From Halieaceae bacterium MED-G27 (GTDB taxonomy: Bacteria; Pseudomonadota; Gammaproteobacteria; Pseudomonadales; Halieaceae): a DNA stretch of 64,000 bases. Under the pieces are notes generated by a model. The model had not been told where the DNA came from. It saw only the letters and a program-made list of their open reading frames with translations, and searched no databases. The DNA is taken from assembly GCA_002456975.1 (NCBI GenBank), contig NTKA01000003.1, forward strand, positions 23,689-87,688. The letters run 5' to 3'. Each line of letters opens with the position of its first letter. Position 1 is the first letter of the stretch. Shown here piece after piece: positions 9,219 to 18,693 of the stretch. The position numbers and the translations under genes are program-made.

Positions 9219-10331
9219 CTACGCCTGTGACTCGCTCTGCACCAGTCGCTGGAATGTTGATCGGAGTGGCTCGATCAGCACACTTTCGCGCCAACCGGTC
9301 ACACAGCTTGGAGTGTCTGCCCGCGCGCCCAACCAAACCTGTATCAGCTGCTCTAATTCAGCCTTAGACATCAAAACCTCGGGGGCGATATTGAGGCTCT
9401 TTGCCGTTGTCTGAACCTGCTCGAGCAAAGGCGGCACTAACGCCCGCTGATCTCCCAGTATGGGTGGCTGAAAATGTGGCTGCCCGGGAAGCTTATCCAA
9501 CGAAGTTTCTACAATACCTAGAATCGTTTTTCCGCGGCGTCGCAGTACTGCATCATGCAATCCTTCTATTTTTGCCAACGCTCCCAAATAAGCAGGTTTT
9601 GCCTTGGCAATCGCCGAAATTACTTTATCTGGCAGGATCCAACTGCGGGGCTTATCAAGGCGTTGCGCCTCGCTTTCTCGCCAGCTCACAAGATCAACAA
9701 TTACCTGTTGCTCGATCGCTGACAGCTTCCAGGCTGATTTGAACTTACTGAGCGGACCACGGCCACCGGGCTTGATCTTAGCCGTGTCCTCAAGCACCCA
9801 ATCACGCCGCTCTAACGCATCACAGGCAGCCACTATTTCCTCGCCGATGCCCCGAAGATGAGTGACATCCTGCATCGCATAACTCAGCTGCGTGTCAGTG
9901 AGTGGACGTTGCAGCCAGTTCGATTGCGTCTCGTCTTTATCGAGCTGAAGACCCCGATAAAGCTCGACTATGGCGCGGTAACCTACACCGAACCCCTGCC
10001 CTAAAAAGGCCAGGGCTCGTTGAGTGTCAAAAAGCGGTGCCGGCAACACACCCAGCCAGTAGTCAAAGACTTCGAGATCTTCACTCGGGCTGTGAATTAA
10101 CTTCATGACACCAGGTGACGTCATTAGGTCTGTCACCGGGCCAGGGTCGTCGATGGTGAGCGGATCGATGAGGAAGGCGATTTCATCCCAACAAACCTGA
10201 AGTAATGCTGGCTGCGGATAAAACGTATCACGACGCCGAAACTCGGTATCCATCGCCACTAAATCCTGATTGCGATGCGCCTCGATACACTCAGCCAAAG
10301 ACTGATCATCAGTAATCAACTCGAATCGCAT
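9219..10331 (-). CDS. rnd: ribonuclease D
   Basis: 3'-5' exoribonuclease involved in tRNA and stable RNA 3' maturation. It has 370 residues. The DEDDy nuclease motifs are visible: Exo I VAMDTEFRRRDTFYPQ (about residue 26), Exo II in HSPSEDLEVFDYW, and Exo III YAMQDVTHL with the catalytic Tyr and Asp. An HRDC domain follows (EAQRLDKPRSWILPDKVI), and the C-terminal third is the second HRDC-like region. The start ATG shares one base with the recR stop (TGATG), so it is translationally coupled to recR. Confidence 0.96.
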   Translation of the reverse strand: MRFELITDDQSLAECIEAHRNQDLVAMDTEFRRRDTFYPQPALLQVCWDEIAFLIDPLTIDDPGPVTDLMTSPGVMKLIHSPSEDLEVFDYWLGVLPAPLFDTQRALAFLGQGFGVGYRAIVELYRGLQLDKDETQSNWLQRPLTDTQLSYAMQDVTHLRGIGEEIVAACDALERRDWVLEDTAKIKPGGRGPLSKFKSAWKLSAIEQQVIVDLVSWRESEAQRLDKPRSWILPDKVISAIAKAKPAYLGALAKIEGLHDAVLRRRGKTILGIVETSLDKLPGQPHFQPPILGDQRALVPPLLEQVQTTAKSLNIAPEVLMSKAELEQLIQVWLGARADTPSCVTGWRESVLIEPLRSTFQRLVQSESQA

Positions 10332-10933
10332 CAGTCACTCAGTGTGCGGCGACCACCTAAAGCGTGCGCCAGTGTCGATGTGTCGATGTATTCGAGCTCT
10401 CCGCCCAAAGGAACACCATGCGCAATACGCGATACTTTGATGCCCTCTCGTCGCGCTAGCTGTGCGATGTAGTGCCCTGTCGCTTCACCTTCCATTGTGG
10501 GATTAGTCGCTAGAATCACTTCTTCAATGGGCTCCTCTGACAACAGGGTAGACAGCCTATCCAAGCCGAGCTGCTCGGGGCCCACCCCATCGAGCGGCGA
10601 TAAATGCCCCATTAGTACGTAATAAAGCCCTCGATAGCTCGCGGTTTGCTCGATGGCCAGTACGTCTGCGGGCGCTTCTACAACACAAAGCAGACTTTCG
10701 TCTCGCTTGGGATCGCCACACACTTCGCAAATGCGGAGTTCGGTAAAGTTTCGACAACGGTTACAACGCTGCACTTTCTCGAGTGCCACTGACAGCGCTG
10801 ACGCCAACGAGGAAGCCGTTTCTCGATCGCGCTCGAGCAGGTGGAGCGTCATTCTTTGCGCTGATTTTGGACCAATGCCCGGCAACTGCCGAAGCGCATC
10901 AACCAGCGTCTGAATCGATGGGCTGAGTTTCAT
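10331..10933 (-). CDS. recR: recombination protein RecR
   Basis: Partner of RecO and RecF in loading RecA at gaps. The 200-residue protein is full length: a helix-hairpin-helix N-terminus ([20 protein letters not shown]), a C4 zinc finger (CNRCRNF...CEVCGD, about 58-74), a TOPRIM domain from residue 80 with [17 protein letters not shown], and a C-terminal Walker-B-like region with ARRE. It begins four bases after dnaX. In many gammaproteobacteria ybaB/ebfC lies between these two genes; here it is missing. Confidence 0.97.
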   Translation of the reverse strand: MKLSPSIQTLVDALRQLPGIGPKSAQRMTLHLLERDRETASSLASALSVALEKVQRCNRCRNFTELRICEVCGDPKRDESLLCVVEAPADVLAIEQTASYRGLYYVLMGHLSPLDGVGPEQLGLDRLSTLLSEEPIEEVILATNPTMEGEATGHYIAQLARREGIKVSRIAHGVPLGGELEYIDTSTLAHALGGRRTLSD

Positions 10934-10937
10934 TCCC

Positions 10938-12881
10938 TTAAATGTCCACTAGTGGGGGTCGAACCGACCCTGGCACTACCTGTGCGTCAAATTCGGTAAG
11001 TAAGTTCGCCAGCGCCTCATCCCTGTCCAGCGCCTGCTCCGCCGCCTCAACTCGGGCACGGTCTTTGAGCTCACGCTGCCTGAAGGGAGTAAGCTCACCG
11101 GTGGGACCCATCGCTACAGCTACCGTTACAGGGCTCGCAACCGCGTCGCTAATTGCCGCAGCGAGGCTTGAGTCATGTCTATCGTTGTACAAGGTAGCAT
11201 TCTGCTCGGCGATCTTGAAATGTAATGTACGTCCACTCACGCGATCGAGCTCAAAATGCGAAACAACGTTGTGAATGACACCTTTTAACTGTAGGTCTTC
11301 AAAAAAATCACACCAAGAGGCGGTCGTCGGCAAGTCATCAGCCGCCGTATTCAAGTCTATCGACTCTAGATTGAGGGTTTCTTTAGCGCCGTCCGGTACG
11401 CCAGCGGAAATGTCAGCTGTATCTACAGCCGGTGCAGCCGGCTCGCCAGAGAGCGCATTGATACTATCAACCGACGTCGTACTGGTCTCAGAGGTAACGG
11501 GCGCGGCTATAGGCGGCTGCAACGACTGAGGTTGCGTCACCGGTGTCGGTGGTGTCTCGGCTATCTCTCTATCGACAGAGAGACTCGACTCAGGGGGAGC
11601 GTCGGCAACCCTCGCACTCCCCGCACTCCCTACAGCTTGGGCTCGCATAGCCCCGGTTGGATCGGCACCATCCGATAATACGGTCGAGCTTTTTTGGGTG
11701 GTCTCCGAGCTGGTTGTATCGGATACCACCGGCAGCACCGGTGGATCAGACTTTTTTGGCGTCGCTGCTCCCGCTTGTTCGGCATCCTGTATAACAAGGC
11801 CTGGGCGGAAAGCGATCATTCTGAGAATGGCCATATCCAAACCCGCTCTTGGATCAGACGCCAGACTTAGATCACGTTTCCCTGCGCGCGCCATTTGATA
11901 CCAAAGCTGGGATTCATCGAGCGTCATCGACGCCGCAATCGCGACAATCCGATCGCGCTCTGCAATCGTTGCCTCAAGAGAATCGGGCACCATCTGTGCG
12001 ATAGTCACGTGATGCAACACCGAGGCGAACTCATCGAGCGTACCGCGATAGTCCGGTGAATGAGTAGCAATGTCGTTAATGGCCGCGAGTGCTGCGCTGG
12101 GATCGCCACCAATCACGGTTTCGAGTAGGTCGAGTACCTTCGTCTTTGAAACAGTTCCCAGCATTTGCCGCACGTTATCAACGGTGAGTGAGCCTCCGCC
12201 ATGGGAGATAGCTTGGTCGGTGAGGCTCAAGGCATCTCGCATCGAACCCTCGGCAGCCCGCGCCAACATACCGAGTGCATCAGCGTCGTGCGTTATGCCC
12301 TCTTCACTCAACACATGCCCCAGATGATCGACAATCTGATCGGGCAACATGTTTTTTAGATTGAACTGCAAGCAGCGAGATAAAACAGTCGCTGGCAACT
12401 TCTGCGGATGGGTTGTCGCTAGCAGAAACTTTACATGCGCGGGTGGCTCCTCGAGCGTCTTTAACAATGCATTAAAGCTGTGGTTAGAGAGCATGTGCAC
12501 TTCGTCGATCAAATAGATTTTAAAGCGCGAATGCGAGGGCGCGTATTGCACGTTATCGAGCAGATCGCGCGTATCCTCGACCTTTGTCCGCGACGCAGCG
12601 TCGACCTCAAGCACATCGACTGAGCGCCCCTCGGCGATCTCCATGCAGCTACTGCACTGTTCACAAGGTGATGATGTTGTCCCGGTCTCGCAATTCAGAC
12701 TTTTCGCAAGCAGTCGCGCTACCGTGGTTTTGCCAACTCCCCGAGTACCGGTAAATAAGTAGGCGTGGTGTAAACGATCTGACTCAAGGGCTGTGGTGAG
12801 CGCTTTTACCACGTGCTCCTGTCCGACCATCTGGTCGAAAGCGGAAGGACGCCATTTACGCGCGAGAACCTGATACCCCAT
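10938..12881 (-). CDS. dnaX: DNA polymerase III subunits tau and gamma
   Basis: Clamp-loader ATPase. Tau is 647 residues: Walker [16 protein letters not shown] (about 45), a zinc module with C..C..C..C at about 65-80 (CEQCSSC), DEVHML as the Walker B, and SRC as the arginine-finger motif. A long Pro/Ala/Ser/Thr-rich linker (about 370-530) leads to the tau C-terminal domain binding DnaB and the polymerase. The ATG at 12881 ([12 protein letters not shown]) matches the family start; a GTG at 12890 would add three residues. A -1 frameshift cassette at codons about 375-377 should produce the short gamma form. The gene begins 27 bases after 4.5S RNA. Confidence 0.97.
   Translation of the reverse strand: MGYQVLARKWRPSAFDQMVGQEHVVKALTTALESDRLHHAYLFTGTRGVGKTTVARLLAKSLNCETGTTSSPCEQCSSCMEIAEGRSVDVLEVDAASRTKVEDTRDLLDNVQYAPSHSRFKIYLIDEVHMLSNHSFNALLKTLEEPPAHVKFLLATTHPQKLPATVLSRCLQFNLKNMLPDQIVDHLGHVLSEEGITHDADALGMLARAAEGSMRDALSLTDQAISHGGGSLTVDNVRQMLGTVSKTKVLDLLETVIGGDPSAALAAINDIATHSPDYRGTLDEFASVLHHVTIAQMVPDSLEATIAERDRIVAIAASMTLDESQLWYQMARAGKRDLSLASDPRAGLDMAILRMIAFRPGLVIQDAEQAGAATPKKSDPPVLPVVSDTTSSETTQKSSTVLSDGADPTGAMRAQAVGSAGSARVADAPPESSLSVDREIAETPPTPVTQPQSLQPPIAAPVTSETSTTSVDSINALSGEPAAPAVDTADISAGVPDGAKETLNLESIDLNTAADDLPTTASWCDFFEDLQLKGVIHNVVSHFELDRVSGRTLHFKIAEQNATLYNDRHDSSLAAAISDAVASPVTVAVAMGPTGELTPFRQRELKDRARVEAAEQALDRDEALANLLTEFDAQVVPGSVRPPLVDI
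11726..11772 (-). promoter_or_regulatory. programmed -1 ribosomal frameshift cassette in dnaX
   Basis: In coding orientation the order is GGGAG (11772-11768), ten bases, the slippery heptamer A-AAA-AAG in the correct frame (CCA AAA AAG, 11757-11751), six bases, then a perfect seven-pair stem CCACCGG/CCGGTGG with a five-base loop (11744-11726). After a -1 slip the next codons are GTC TGA, so the short protein ends one residue later, at about residue 378. The same three elements drive gamma synthesis in E. coli dnaX. Function here is inferred from this match. Confidence 0.88.
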
Positions 12882-12907
12882 ACCGTACACCGCAAATTAG
12901 TGGAGGC

Positions 12908-13011
12908 GACTCGAACAGCCTCACCCCGGCACCCGAGTCGATAACTACCGTTGCTCCCTTCCGGGCCTGGCGGGGTTCACTATCTATCGCTGCGAGGGGA
13001 CCGTCCGAGCC
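12908..13011 (-). ncRNA. ffs: 4.5S RNA (small bacterial SRP RNA)
   Basis: RNA component of the signal recognition particle, binding Ffh. About 104 nt. The conserved apical part reads CCAGGCCCGGAAGGGAGCA, with the GGAAGG-type tetraloop region and the A-rich asymmetric internal loop (AGCAACGG). The flanking strands GGCTCGGACGG and CTGTTCGAGTC pair to close the long hairpin. Ends are estimated from that pairing and may be off by several bases. It lies directly upstream of dnaX, as in Pseudomonas. Confidence 0.92.
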
Positions 13012-13130
13012 ACCATAAGCCCCCGTTCAGCACGGAGACGCAGAGTGTCTCTAAAAGCCTGCGGTTTCGCAAGCAAGGATCCACGAAATCTAGGCTTGTC
13101 CCGATTTTAACCAGGTTATGCTCAGCGCTG

Positions 13131-13171
13131 ATGTTATAAGCCTTAACATCATATGTTATCGTTATTAACAT
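13131..13171 (+). promoter_or_regulatory. two tandem palindromic operators before the RND efflux operon
   Basis: Two 19-bp sites, ATGTTATAAGCCTTAACAT (13131-13149) and ATGTTATCGTTATTAACAT (13153-13171), share the form ATGTTA-N7-TAACAT. Their spacers differ but the half-sites are identical. Their starts are 22 bp apart, about two helical turns, placing dimers on one face of DNA. They end 23 bp before the adaptor gene start. The TetR regulator encoded as third gene of the same operon is the natural ligand; that assignment is inference. Confidence 0.8.
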
Positions 13172-13194
13172 CACGCCAGAGTAGCGTTTACCCC

Positions 13195-14319
13195 ATGTCC
13201 AAACCCAAGCTGTTGAACACCGCTGTCAGCCTTTTAATTGCCGCCGGAATTGTTGTTATCGGATCCGCCGCGATTAGAGCAAATGTAGCTCCCACAATCT
13301 CTACTGACGCGGTTCCACTCCCGGTAACTGTCCAGCAATATCAGTTATTAGATGGCTACACCGTCCCAACTCGTTTCTTTGGCGTCGTCCAAGCATCAAC
13401 AGACACGCTTCTGGGTTTCGAGGTAGCAGGATTGATGGCAGAGCTAAACGCTGCTGAAGGCGACTATTTGCAGAAAGGCCAGCTAGTAGGTCGTCTTGAC
13501 ACCCGGCAGCAAGAAGCGGCTTTGGCAGTAGCAAAGGCGAGTCAACGAGAGGCCGAGGCTCAGCTCGAGCTAGCACTCTTAACAGCCGAGCGAACGCAAA
13601 CCCTACTCGACCAAGAATTAGCTTCGAAGCAAGCACTCGACAATGCCCTACTCAGCGCTGAGGCTTTATCTGCGCGAGTCGCCACCATGCGAGCATCGGT
13701 CGAAAATGCCCAGCTTGTTATTGACAAGAGCCAGCTAAGGGTTCCGTTCGACGCAGTGGTTGTTAGCACTCTCGCTGAGTCCGGTACTGTCGTCGGTCCT
13801 GCCGTCCCAGTGCTTAGGATGATTTCCATCGGCGATCGCGAGGTGCATGTCGGCGTGTCTCCAAAGATGGCCAACCGGCTAACCCTCAATCAATTCCAGA
13901 CAATTCGTATCGATGATCAGCTGGTCAGCGCTCGGCTCCGATCGATTAACGACGATATCGACCCTCGAACTATGACAGTAAAGGCAGTATTCACACTGCC
14001 CGACGACACCGCCTTTCGGGTAGGCGCTGTTGCGACACTCGAGCTGAGCAGTTATGTCTCGGAGACCGGTGGCTGGATACCGCTAGAGTCCTTGATGGAA
14101 GGTGAAAAGGGACTTTGGTCGATACTGACCGTAGACTTATCGACAGTTCCTTCCGCCACCCGCAGGGAAAGCGTAGAAATCGTTTATACCGAAAACGATC
14201 GAGCCTATGTTCGAGGCACACTCGCAAACAATGATTGGGTCGTTGCAACCGGGCTACAACGGGTAAGTCCCGGAACGACCGTCATGCCTACTCTCGACGC
14301 ACCTGAAGTGGCTTATTGA
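13195..14319 (+). CDS. RND efflux periplasmic adaptor (membrane fusion protein)
   Basis: Periplasmic adaptor joining an inner-membrane RND pump to an outer-membrane channel. It has 374 residues. An N-terminal membrane anchor or signal (AVSLLIAAGIVVIGSAAI) precedes the lipoyl half-motif GFEVAGLMAELNAAEGDYL, a coiled-coil hairpin rich in Ala/Glu/Leu (about 105-175), the second lipoyl half (LRVPFDAVVVST), and beta-barrel and membrane-proximal domains. The ATG at 13195 is preferred because the longer reading from 13153 would start inside the second operator. It is ten bases upstream of the pump gene. No TolC-like gene is in the window. Confidence 0.92.
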   Translation: MSKPKLLNTAVSLLIAAGIVVIGSAAIRANVAPTISTDAVPLPVTVQQYQLLDGYTVPTRFFGVVQASTDTLLGFEVAGLMAELNAAEGDYLQKGQLVGRLDTRQQEAALAVAKASQREAEAQLELALLTAERTQTLLDQELASKQALDNALLSAEALSARVATMRASVENAQLVIDKSQLRVPFDAVVVSTLAESGTVVGPAVPVLRMISIGDREVHVGVSPKMANRLTLNQFQTIRIDDQLVSARLRSINDDIDPRTMTVKAVFTLPDDTAFRVGAVATLELSSYVSETGGWIPLESLMEGEKGLWSILTVDLSTVPSATRRESVEIVYTENDRAYVRGTLANNDWVVATGLQRVSPGTTVMPTLDAPEVAY

Positions 14320-14328
14320 GTTGCCTGC

Positions 14329-17300
14329 ATGATCGCTACGAAACTATTCGAAAACGGGCGTTATCTGACGCTACTCGTGCTGTCGGTAATCGCTGTCGGC
14401 TTGACGTCATTCAATGGAATGGCGCGGCAGGAAGACCCCTCAATCACACCGTTCGTGGCAGCCGTCACCACCTATTTTCCCGGTGCCAGCCCTGCACGAA
14501 TGGAAACGCTGATCAGCAAACCTCTCGAAGATGCAATCAGGGAGCAAGCCGAGGTCAGCGAGGTTACGTCTACTTCAACCAATGGTGTGTCAAACATCCT
14601 CATTGAGGTCGACTACACCCTGACACGGCCGCAAATTAAACGGGTATGGTCGGAGCTTCGAAACAAAATTGACAAGATCACTCCGTTTCTTCCTGAGGGC
14701 GCTACGCAACCAGACTTCGATGACGACCTGTTCACCGAATTCGTAAAGATCGTCGCGATATCCGCCTCTGGTGAGAACGACCTCTCCCCATCCGTTTTGC
14801 GCAGGGAAGCCGTCAAATTTGCCGATGCCGCGAAGAAGGTGCCGCAAACGCGCAGGATTAAATTATTCGGGGTTCCCGATGAGGAAATTCGAGTTGAAGC
14901 CGACAGCGACACGTTGAATGCTCTGGGCCTCAGCGTCACTGACGTCGCAGCCACCATCGCCAGGGCTGACTCGCGCCAACCAGCGGGTCGGCTGAGCGAC
15001 CCAGAAGCCTCTCTCACCATCGATATCGAGGGTGAATTCACGTCGCTTCAGGCTGTTCGCGATACCGTGCTTCTCAATCGCCAACGTGAAACATCGAGTT
15101 TGACGATTGCCGACATAGCGACGGTCAGTCGAGCCGAATCCGACCCACCCGATCGAGTCGCCCTGTCCAATGGCAAACGCTCAGTCTTGCTCGGTGTGGA
15201 AATGAAACGTGGCAATCAGGTCGATCAATACAGCGCCGCTTTCGATGAGTTCCTAGCCGGTTATCGAGACATTGCGCCCCACGGACTGCAGATCGATGTC
15301 GCCTACGATCAAAGTACTTATACCGAGGCCCGCTTACTGGGCGTGGCGACCAATATCTTGGCCGGTATCGCAATCGTTATCAGCGTTTTATTTATCACCC
15401 TAGGTTGGCGGGCGGCCTTGGTTGTCGCGGTCAGCTTACCCATGTGCACGCTATTGTCGATGTTGGTTCTCAACTACCTCGATGTCGCGTTGCACCAGCT
15501 GTCACTAACGGGTCTCGTGGTCGCCATCGGCCTGTTGGTTGACGGCTCGATCGTCATGACCGATGAAATACGAAAACATCTGCTCGAGGGCGATGATGCC
15601 ATCACGGCGATGGAAAAAGGGATCGGCCGGATGACTGTGCCACTGGTGAGCGCCACCGCAACCACCGTACTCGCCTTTACGCCCATGGCGATCCTACAAG
15701 GCCCTTCGGGTGACTTCCTCGGAAGCTTGGCGACGTGCGTCATTGTGATGTTGATATCTTCGCTACTGCTAGCGCTCACCCTGACGCCTGCTCTTGCTGG
15801 ACGAATCCTCCCCTCTGCTATCGAGGAAGGTCCGCGTTGGTATCGCACTGGGATTACGATGCCGCGCCTAAGCAATGCCTTCGCGAGGAGCATTGACTGG
15901 TCGCTTGCAAATCCATTGGCTTCGATCCTGCTTGCGGGCTCTATCCCGCTTCTTGGCTTTATCAGTTCATCAACCCTGACACAGCAATTCTTCCCGGGCA
16001 CCGATCGCGATCAGCTCTACCTTCGGGTTGAGATGCCGCAAAGCGTGGGCATCGAATCCACTTTGGCGGTATCGCGTGCAATCGATCAAAAACTCAGAGC
16101 AGAATCCTTGATCAGACGAGTTGATTGGACCGTTGGTGAGAGCCCACCCGCCTTCTACTACAACCTCCGGTCGAACCGGCAGAACATCCCCGGTTGGGCC
16201 GAGGCTATGGTCCTGACCACCGATGAAAACAAAACCGATGCACTCATTAGGCGCCTACAGCGTGAGCTCGATCGAGACTTCCCACAGGCTCAAATATTGG
16301 TACTGGGGATTGACCAGGGACCACCTGTCTATGCACCTGTCGAGGTCGTGATTTATGGGCCCGATACCGACACATTAAAGCAATTGGGCGACGCATTTCG
16401 TCAGCGACTGCAGAGCCTGCCCGATATCACGCACACCAAGGTATCAATCAGCCCCGCCGCACCCAAAATAGAATTTATCCCTGATACGGCGAAGCTGAGA
16501 TTAGTTGGACTCCAAGAGACTGACATTGCACTCTTCATCAACCAATCGCTCAGAGGCGTCTATGGCGGCGCTGTTCTGGAAGACACTGAGCAGATCCCTG
16601 TCAGAACCAAGCTCGCGAGGAGTGAAACCGAAACAACGACGGATCTGCGGAATCTTCTGATACCCATCAGAGGCGTATCGGGACAAAACACAACAACCAT
16701 ACCGCTGTCAGCGCTGGGCGAGTTCTCTATCACCCCCGATGATTCCCCCATCGGCCGTAAAAATGGTGAGCGAATCAATCAGGTTCAGGCATTTTTGACG
16801 CGCGGTGTACTTCCTCAGGAGGCACTCGAGCTACTTCAGGCAAGCCTAAAGGAAGACCCAATCGAACTCCCCGAGGGCTATCGATATACATTTGGGGGCG
16901 ATACCGAGGACAGAGGCGACGTCATTAACGATCTCATTGGGCCGCTAGGCCTGGTCAACGCCTTACTGCTGGCGACGATCATGCTCACCTTTAACTCTTG
17001 GCGTTTGACGGCCCTATCCTACAGTGTGGTCTTCGGCGCATTCGGTTTGAGCTTTCTGGCATTAGCCATATTCCGATATCCCCTGGGGATTCTGGCGTTG
17101 ATCGGGGTAATCGGATCGATCGGGGTATCGATCAATGCCGCCATCATCATTATTACCTCGTTTCAGCAATCAAAAGCCGCATCAGCGGGCGACAAGGTCG
17201 CGATGCGAGATCAGGTTTTGGGCTCGAGTCGGCATATCGTTTCAACCACGCTCACCACCTTTGGAGGGTTCCTGCCGCTTATACTCGAGGGGAGTCAATT

Positions 17301-17475
17301 TTGGCCACCCTTTGCGATGGCGATTGCCGGTGGGGTGCTCTTGTCGACGATCGTTTCGTTTTATTTCGTGCCCGCGGCCTATGTCCTTCTGGGCTCTCCA
17401 GCAGACAACCGAATCGAGCGAGCAGAGCAAAAGGCGCAACAACGAAAAGCCCGAAAAGAGGCAGCGCTAGCATGA
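14329..17475 (+). CDS. RND-family efflux pump, inner-membrane permease
   Basis: Proton-driven tripartite pump of the AcrB/HAE superfamily with 1048 residues, the usual length. A first helix (YLTLLVLSVIAVGLTSF) is followed by the large porter loop with EDPSITPF and FPGASPARMETLI. The second helix bundle includes GLVVAIGLLVDGSIVMTDEI, with the Asp and acidic relay position of helix 4. A second porter loop comes before the C-terminal helices (GLVNALLLATIMLTF, ALIGVIGSIGVSINAAII). Substrates are unknown; the order adaptor-pump-TetR suggests inducible export of a small molecule. The stop overlaps the tetR start by four bases (ATGA). Confidence 0.94.
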   Translation: MIATKLFENGRYLTLLVLSVIAVGLTSFNGMARQEDPSITPFVAAVTTYFPGASPARMETLISKPLEDAIREQAEVSEVTSTSTNGVSNILIEVDYTLTRPQIKRVWSELRNKIDKITPFLPEGATQPDFDDDLFTEFVKIVAISASGENDLSPSVLRREAVKFADAAKKVPQTRRIKLFGVPDEEIRVEADSDTLNALGLSVTDVAATIARADSRQPAGRLSDPEASLTIDIEGEFTSLQAVRDTVLLNRQRETSSLTIADIATVSRAESDPPDRVALSNGKRSVLLGVEMKRGNQVDQYSAAFDEFLAGYRDIAPHGLQIDVAYDQSTYTEARLLGVATNILAGIAIVISVLFITLGWRAALVVAVSLPMCTLLSMLVLNYLDVALHQLSLTGLVVAIGLLVDGSIVMTDEIRKHLLEGDDAITAMEKGIGRMTVPLVSATATTVLAFTPMAILQGPSGDFLGSLATCVIVMLISSLLLALTLTPALAGRILPSAIEEGPRWYRTGITMPRLSNAFARSIDWSLANPLASILLAGSIPLLGFISSSTLTQQFFPGTDRDQLYLRVEMPQSVGIESTLAVSRAIDQKLRAESLIRRVDWTVGESPPAFYYNLRSNRQNIPGWAEAMVLTTDENKTDALIRRLQRELDRDFPQAQILVLGIDQGPPVYAPVEVVIYGPDTDTLKQLGDAFRQRLQSLPDITHTKVSISPAAPKIEFIPDTAKLRLVGLQETDIALFINQSLRGVYGGAVLEDTEQIPVRTKLARSETETTTDLRNLLIPIRGVSGQNTTTIPLSALGEFSITPDDSPIGRKNGERINQVQAFLTRGVLPQEALELLQASLKEDPIELPEGYRYTFGGDTEDRGDVINDLIGPLGLVNALLLATIMLTFNSWRLTALSYSVVFGAFGLSFLALAIFRYPLGILALIGVIGSIGVSINAAIIIITSFQQSKAASAGDKVAMRDQVLGSSRHIVSTTLTTFGGFLPLILEGSQFWPPFAMAIAGGVLLSTIVSFYFVPAAYVLLGSPADNRIERAEQKAQQRKARKEAALA

Positions 17476-18092
17476 ATGAGATCACCACGCCCTACCACCA
17501 TGGTGATCTGCGCAATACCGCAATCATTGCTGCTGCAGAGCTAATCGATCAATCGGGCAACTATGAGATTTCGATTGCTAATGTTGCCAAGCGTGCTGGT
17601 GTGAGTAGCGCCGCGCTCTACCGACACTTCGAAGACAAAGAGGCGTTGCTGACAGCGGTAAGAGAACTCGCACTTATCGGGCTTATGCAGCGACTTGAGG
17701 CAATCGCTGCACAGCATGAGCAAGGAACTCAGCTATTAATAGAAGAGCTTGGCATCTGCTATTTGCAGTTCGCCGAAGACAAGCGCTCGTTCTTTGGTCT
17801 CCTCTGGGAAGACCGAGGCAATATGGAGCAACGCCGCCTAGAGGCCCAAGCTAAGCGCACGGGCTTTGAGGTGCTAATCAAAGCGGCTGAGAGCTATCTC
17901 TGTGCGCACAAGCCTGACAACGATGTTTCCCCGGTGCGGCTTGCCACCCAGCTGTGGTCTATCGCACATGGCATCGCGACGCTCGAGCACAATCGAATGC
18001 TCGATATCTTCGATGAAACGATCAACGCCGAGCAGCTATTGCGCGATGGGACACAAGCATTTCTCAGGAACACCCTCGACTCATCGTCATAA
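17472..18092 (+). CDS. TetR-family transcriptional regulator
   Basis: A 206-residue repressor. The N-terminal HTH (residues about 15-60) contains ISIANVAKRAGVSSAALYRH followed by FEDKEALL, the typical TetR recognition helix and helix 4. The C-terminal ligand domain is all-helical with many Glu/Gln. Its start codon overlaps the pump stop (ATGA), so it is translated with the efflux genes it probably controls. Two palindromes in front of the operon are the likely targets, giving negative autoregulation. The ligand is unknown. Confidence 0.93.
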   Translation: MNEITTPYHHGDLRNTAIIAAAELIDQSGNYEISIANVAKRAGVSSAALYRHFEDKEALLTAVRELALIGLMQRLEAIAAQHEQGTQLLIEELGICYLQFAEDKRSFFGLLWEDRGNMEQRRLEAQAKRTGFEVLIKAAESYLCAHKPDNDVSPVRLATQLWSIAHGIATLEHNRMLDIFDETINAEQLLRDGTQAFLRNTLDSSS

Positions 18093-18119
18093 TTTTTATA
18101 CAGTTTTCGGCGTTTATTT

Positions 18120-18479
18120 GTGAATTCTGTTACCAATCAATCTATGAATGAAGTATCGATATTATCGTTGTCAACACCTCTTTGGTTCATCGGTTTGATC
18201 ATTGCTTTGTGGTTAGGCTTTAGGCTCAGCCACTCGATGCACGAGGGTGCCGCGGATGCCAGAGCCCCCAATGTAGCTCGCTCCCTCGTCACGATTTACT
18301 GCCTATCAGTGGCTGGACTCTTGATAACAGAGGTCGCGTTATACACATCGATGCCCTCGACTACCGGCCTATTTGTGGGAGCGATTGTTACCGTTACCAC
18401 CGTTATGCAGTTGCTACAGATTTGGACCGAAAAACCGATGCCGGGAAAGGACTGCCAAGGTCGAGATACCGTAGATTAG
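18120..18479 (+). CDS. small membrane protein, unknown
   Basis: Not recognised. Up to 119 residues from a GTG at 18120, or 111 from the ATG at 18144, with three likely membrane helices (LWFIGLIIALWLGFRLS, LVTIYCLSVAGLLITEVAL, GLFVGAIVTVTTVMQLLQIW). The start is 28 bases after the tetR stop, so it could be read through from the efflux operon. It has no sequence motif that suggests a role. It ends 31 bases before tRNA-Arg. Confidence 0.6.
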   Translation: MNSVTNQSMNEVSILSLSTPLWFIGLIIALWLGFRLSHSMHEGAADARAPNVARSLVTIYCLSVAGLLITEVALYTSMPSTTGLFVGAIVTVTTVMQLLQIWTEKPMPGKDCQGRDTVD

Positions 18480-18510
18480 CGACCAAGCTCTGTGCGACAA
18501 TCGCGCGTCC

Positions 18511-18587
18511 GCGCCCATAGCACAACTGGATAGTGCACGTGCCTTCTAAGCATGAGGTTCCAGGTTCGAGTCCTGGTGGGCGCGCCA
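18511..18587 (+). tRNA. tRNA-Arg (anticodon TCT)
   Basis: A complete cloverleaf of 77 nt with encoded CCA. Acceptor GCGCCCA pairs with TGGGCGC, the anticodon loop is CTTCTAA (TCT, reading AGA/AGG), and the T arm is CCAGGTTCGAGTCCTGG. It borders the accessory patch at 18.7-22.3 kb. No duplicate of its 3' end was found by eye on the far side of that patch, so there is no evidence it served as an integration site. Confidence 0.96.
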
Positions 18588-18693
18588 CCCAACAACTTAC
18601 GCCCTTTATCGTTCATTGACGCTTGAGTTGCGTATTAGATGAACGGATGCGTTACTAGTAGACAGTAGCCAGTCTATTGTGACCTCTTGGGTG

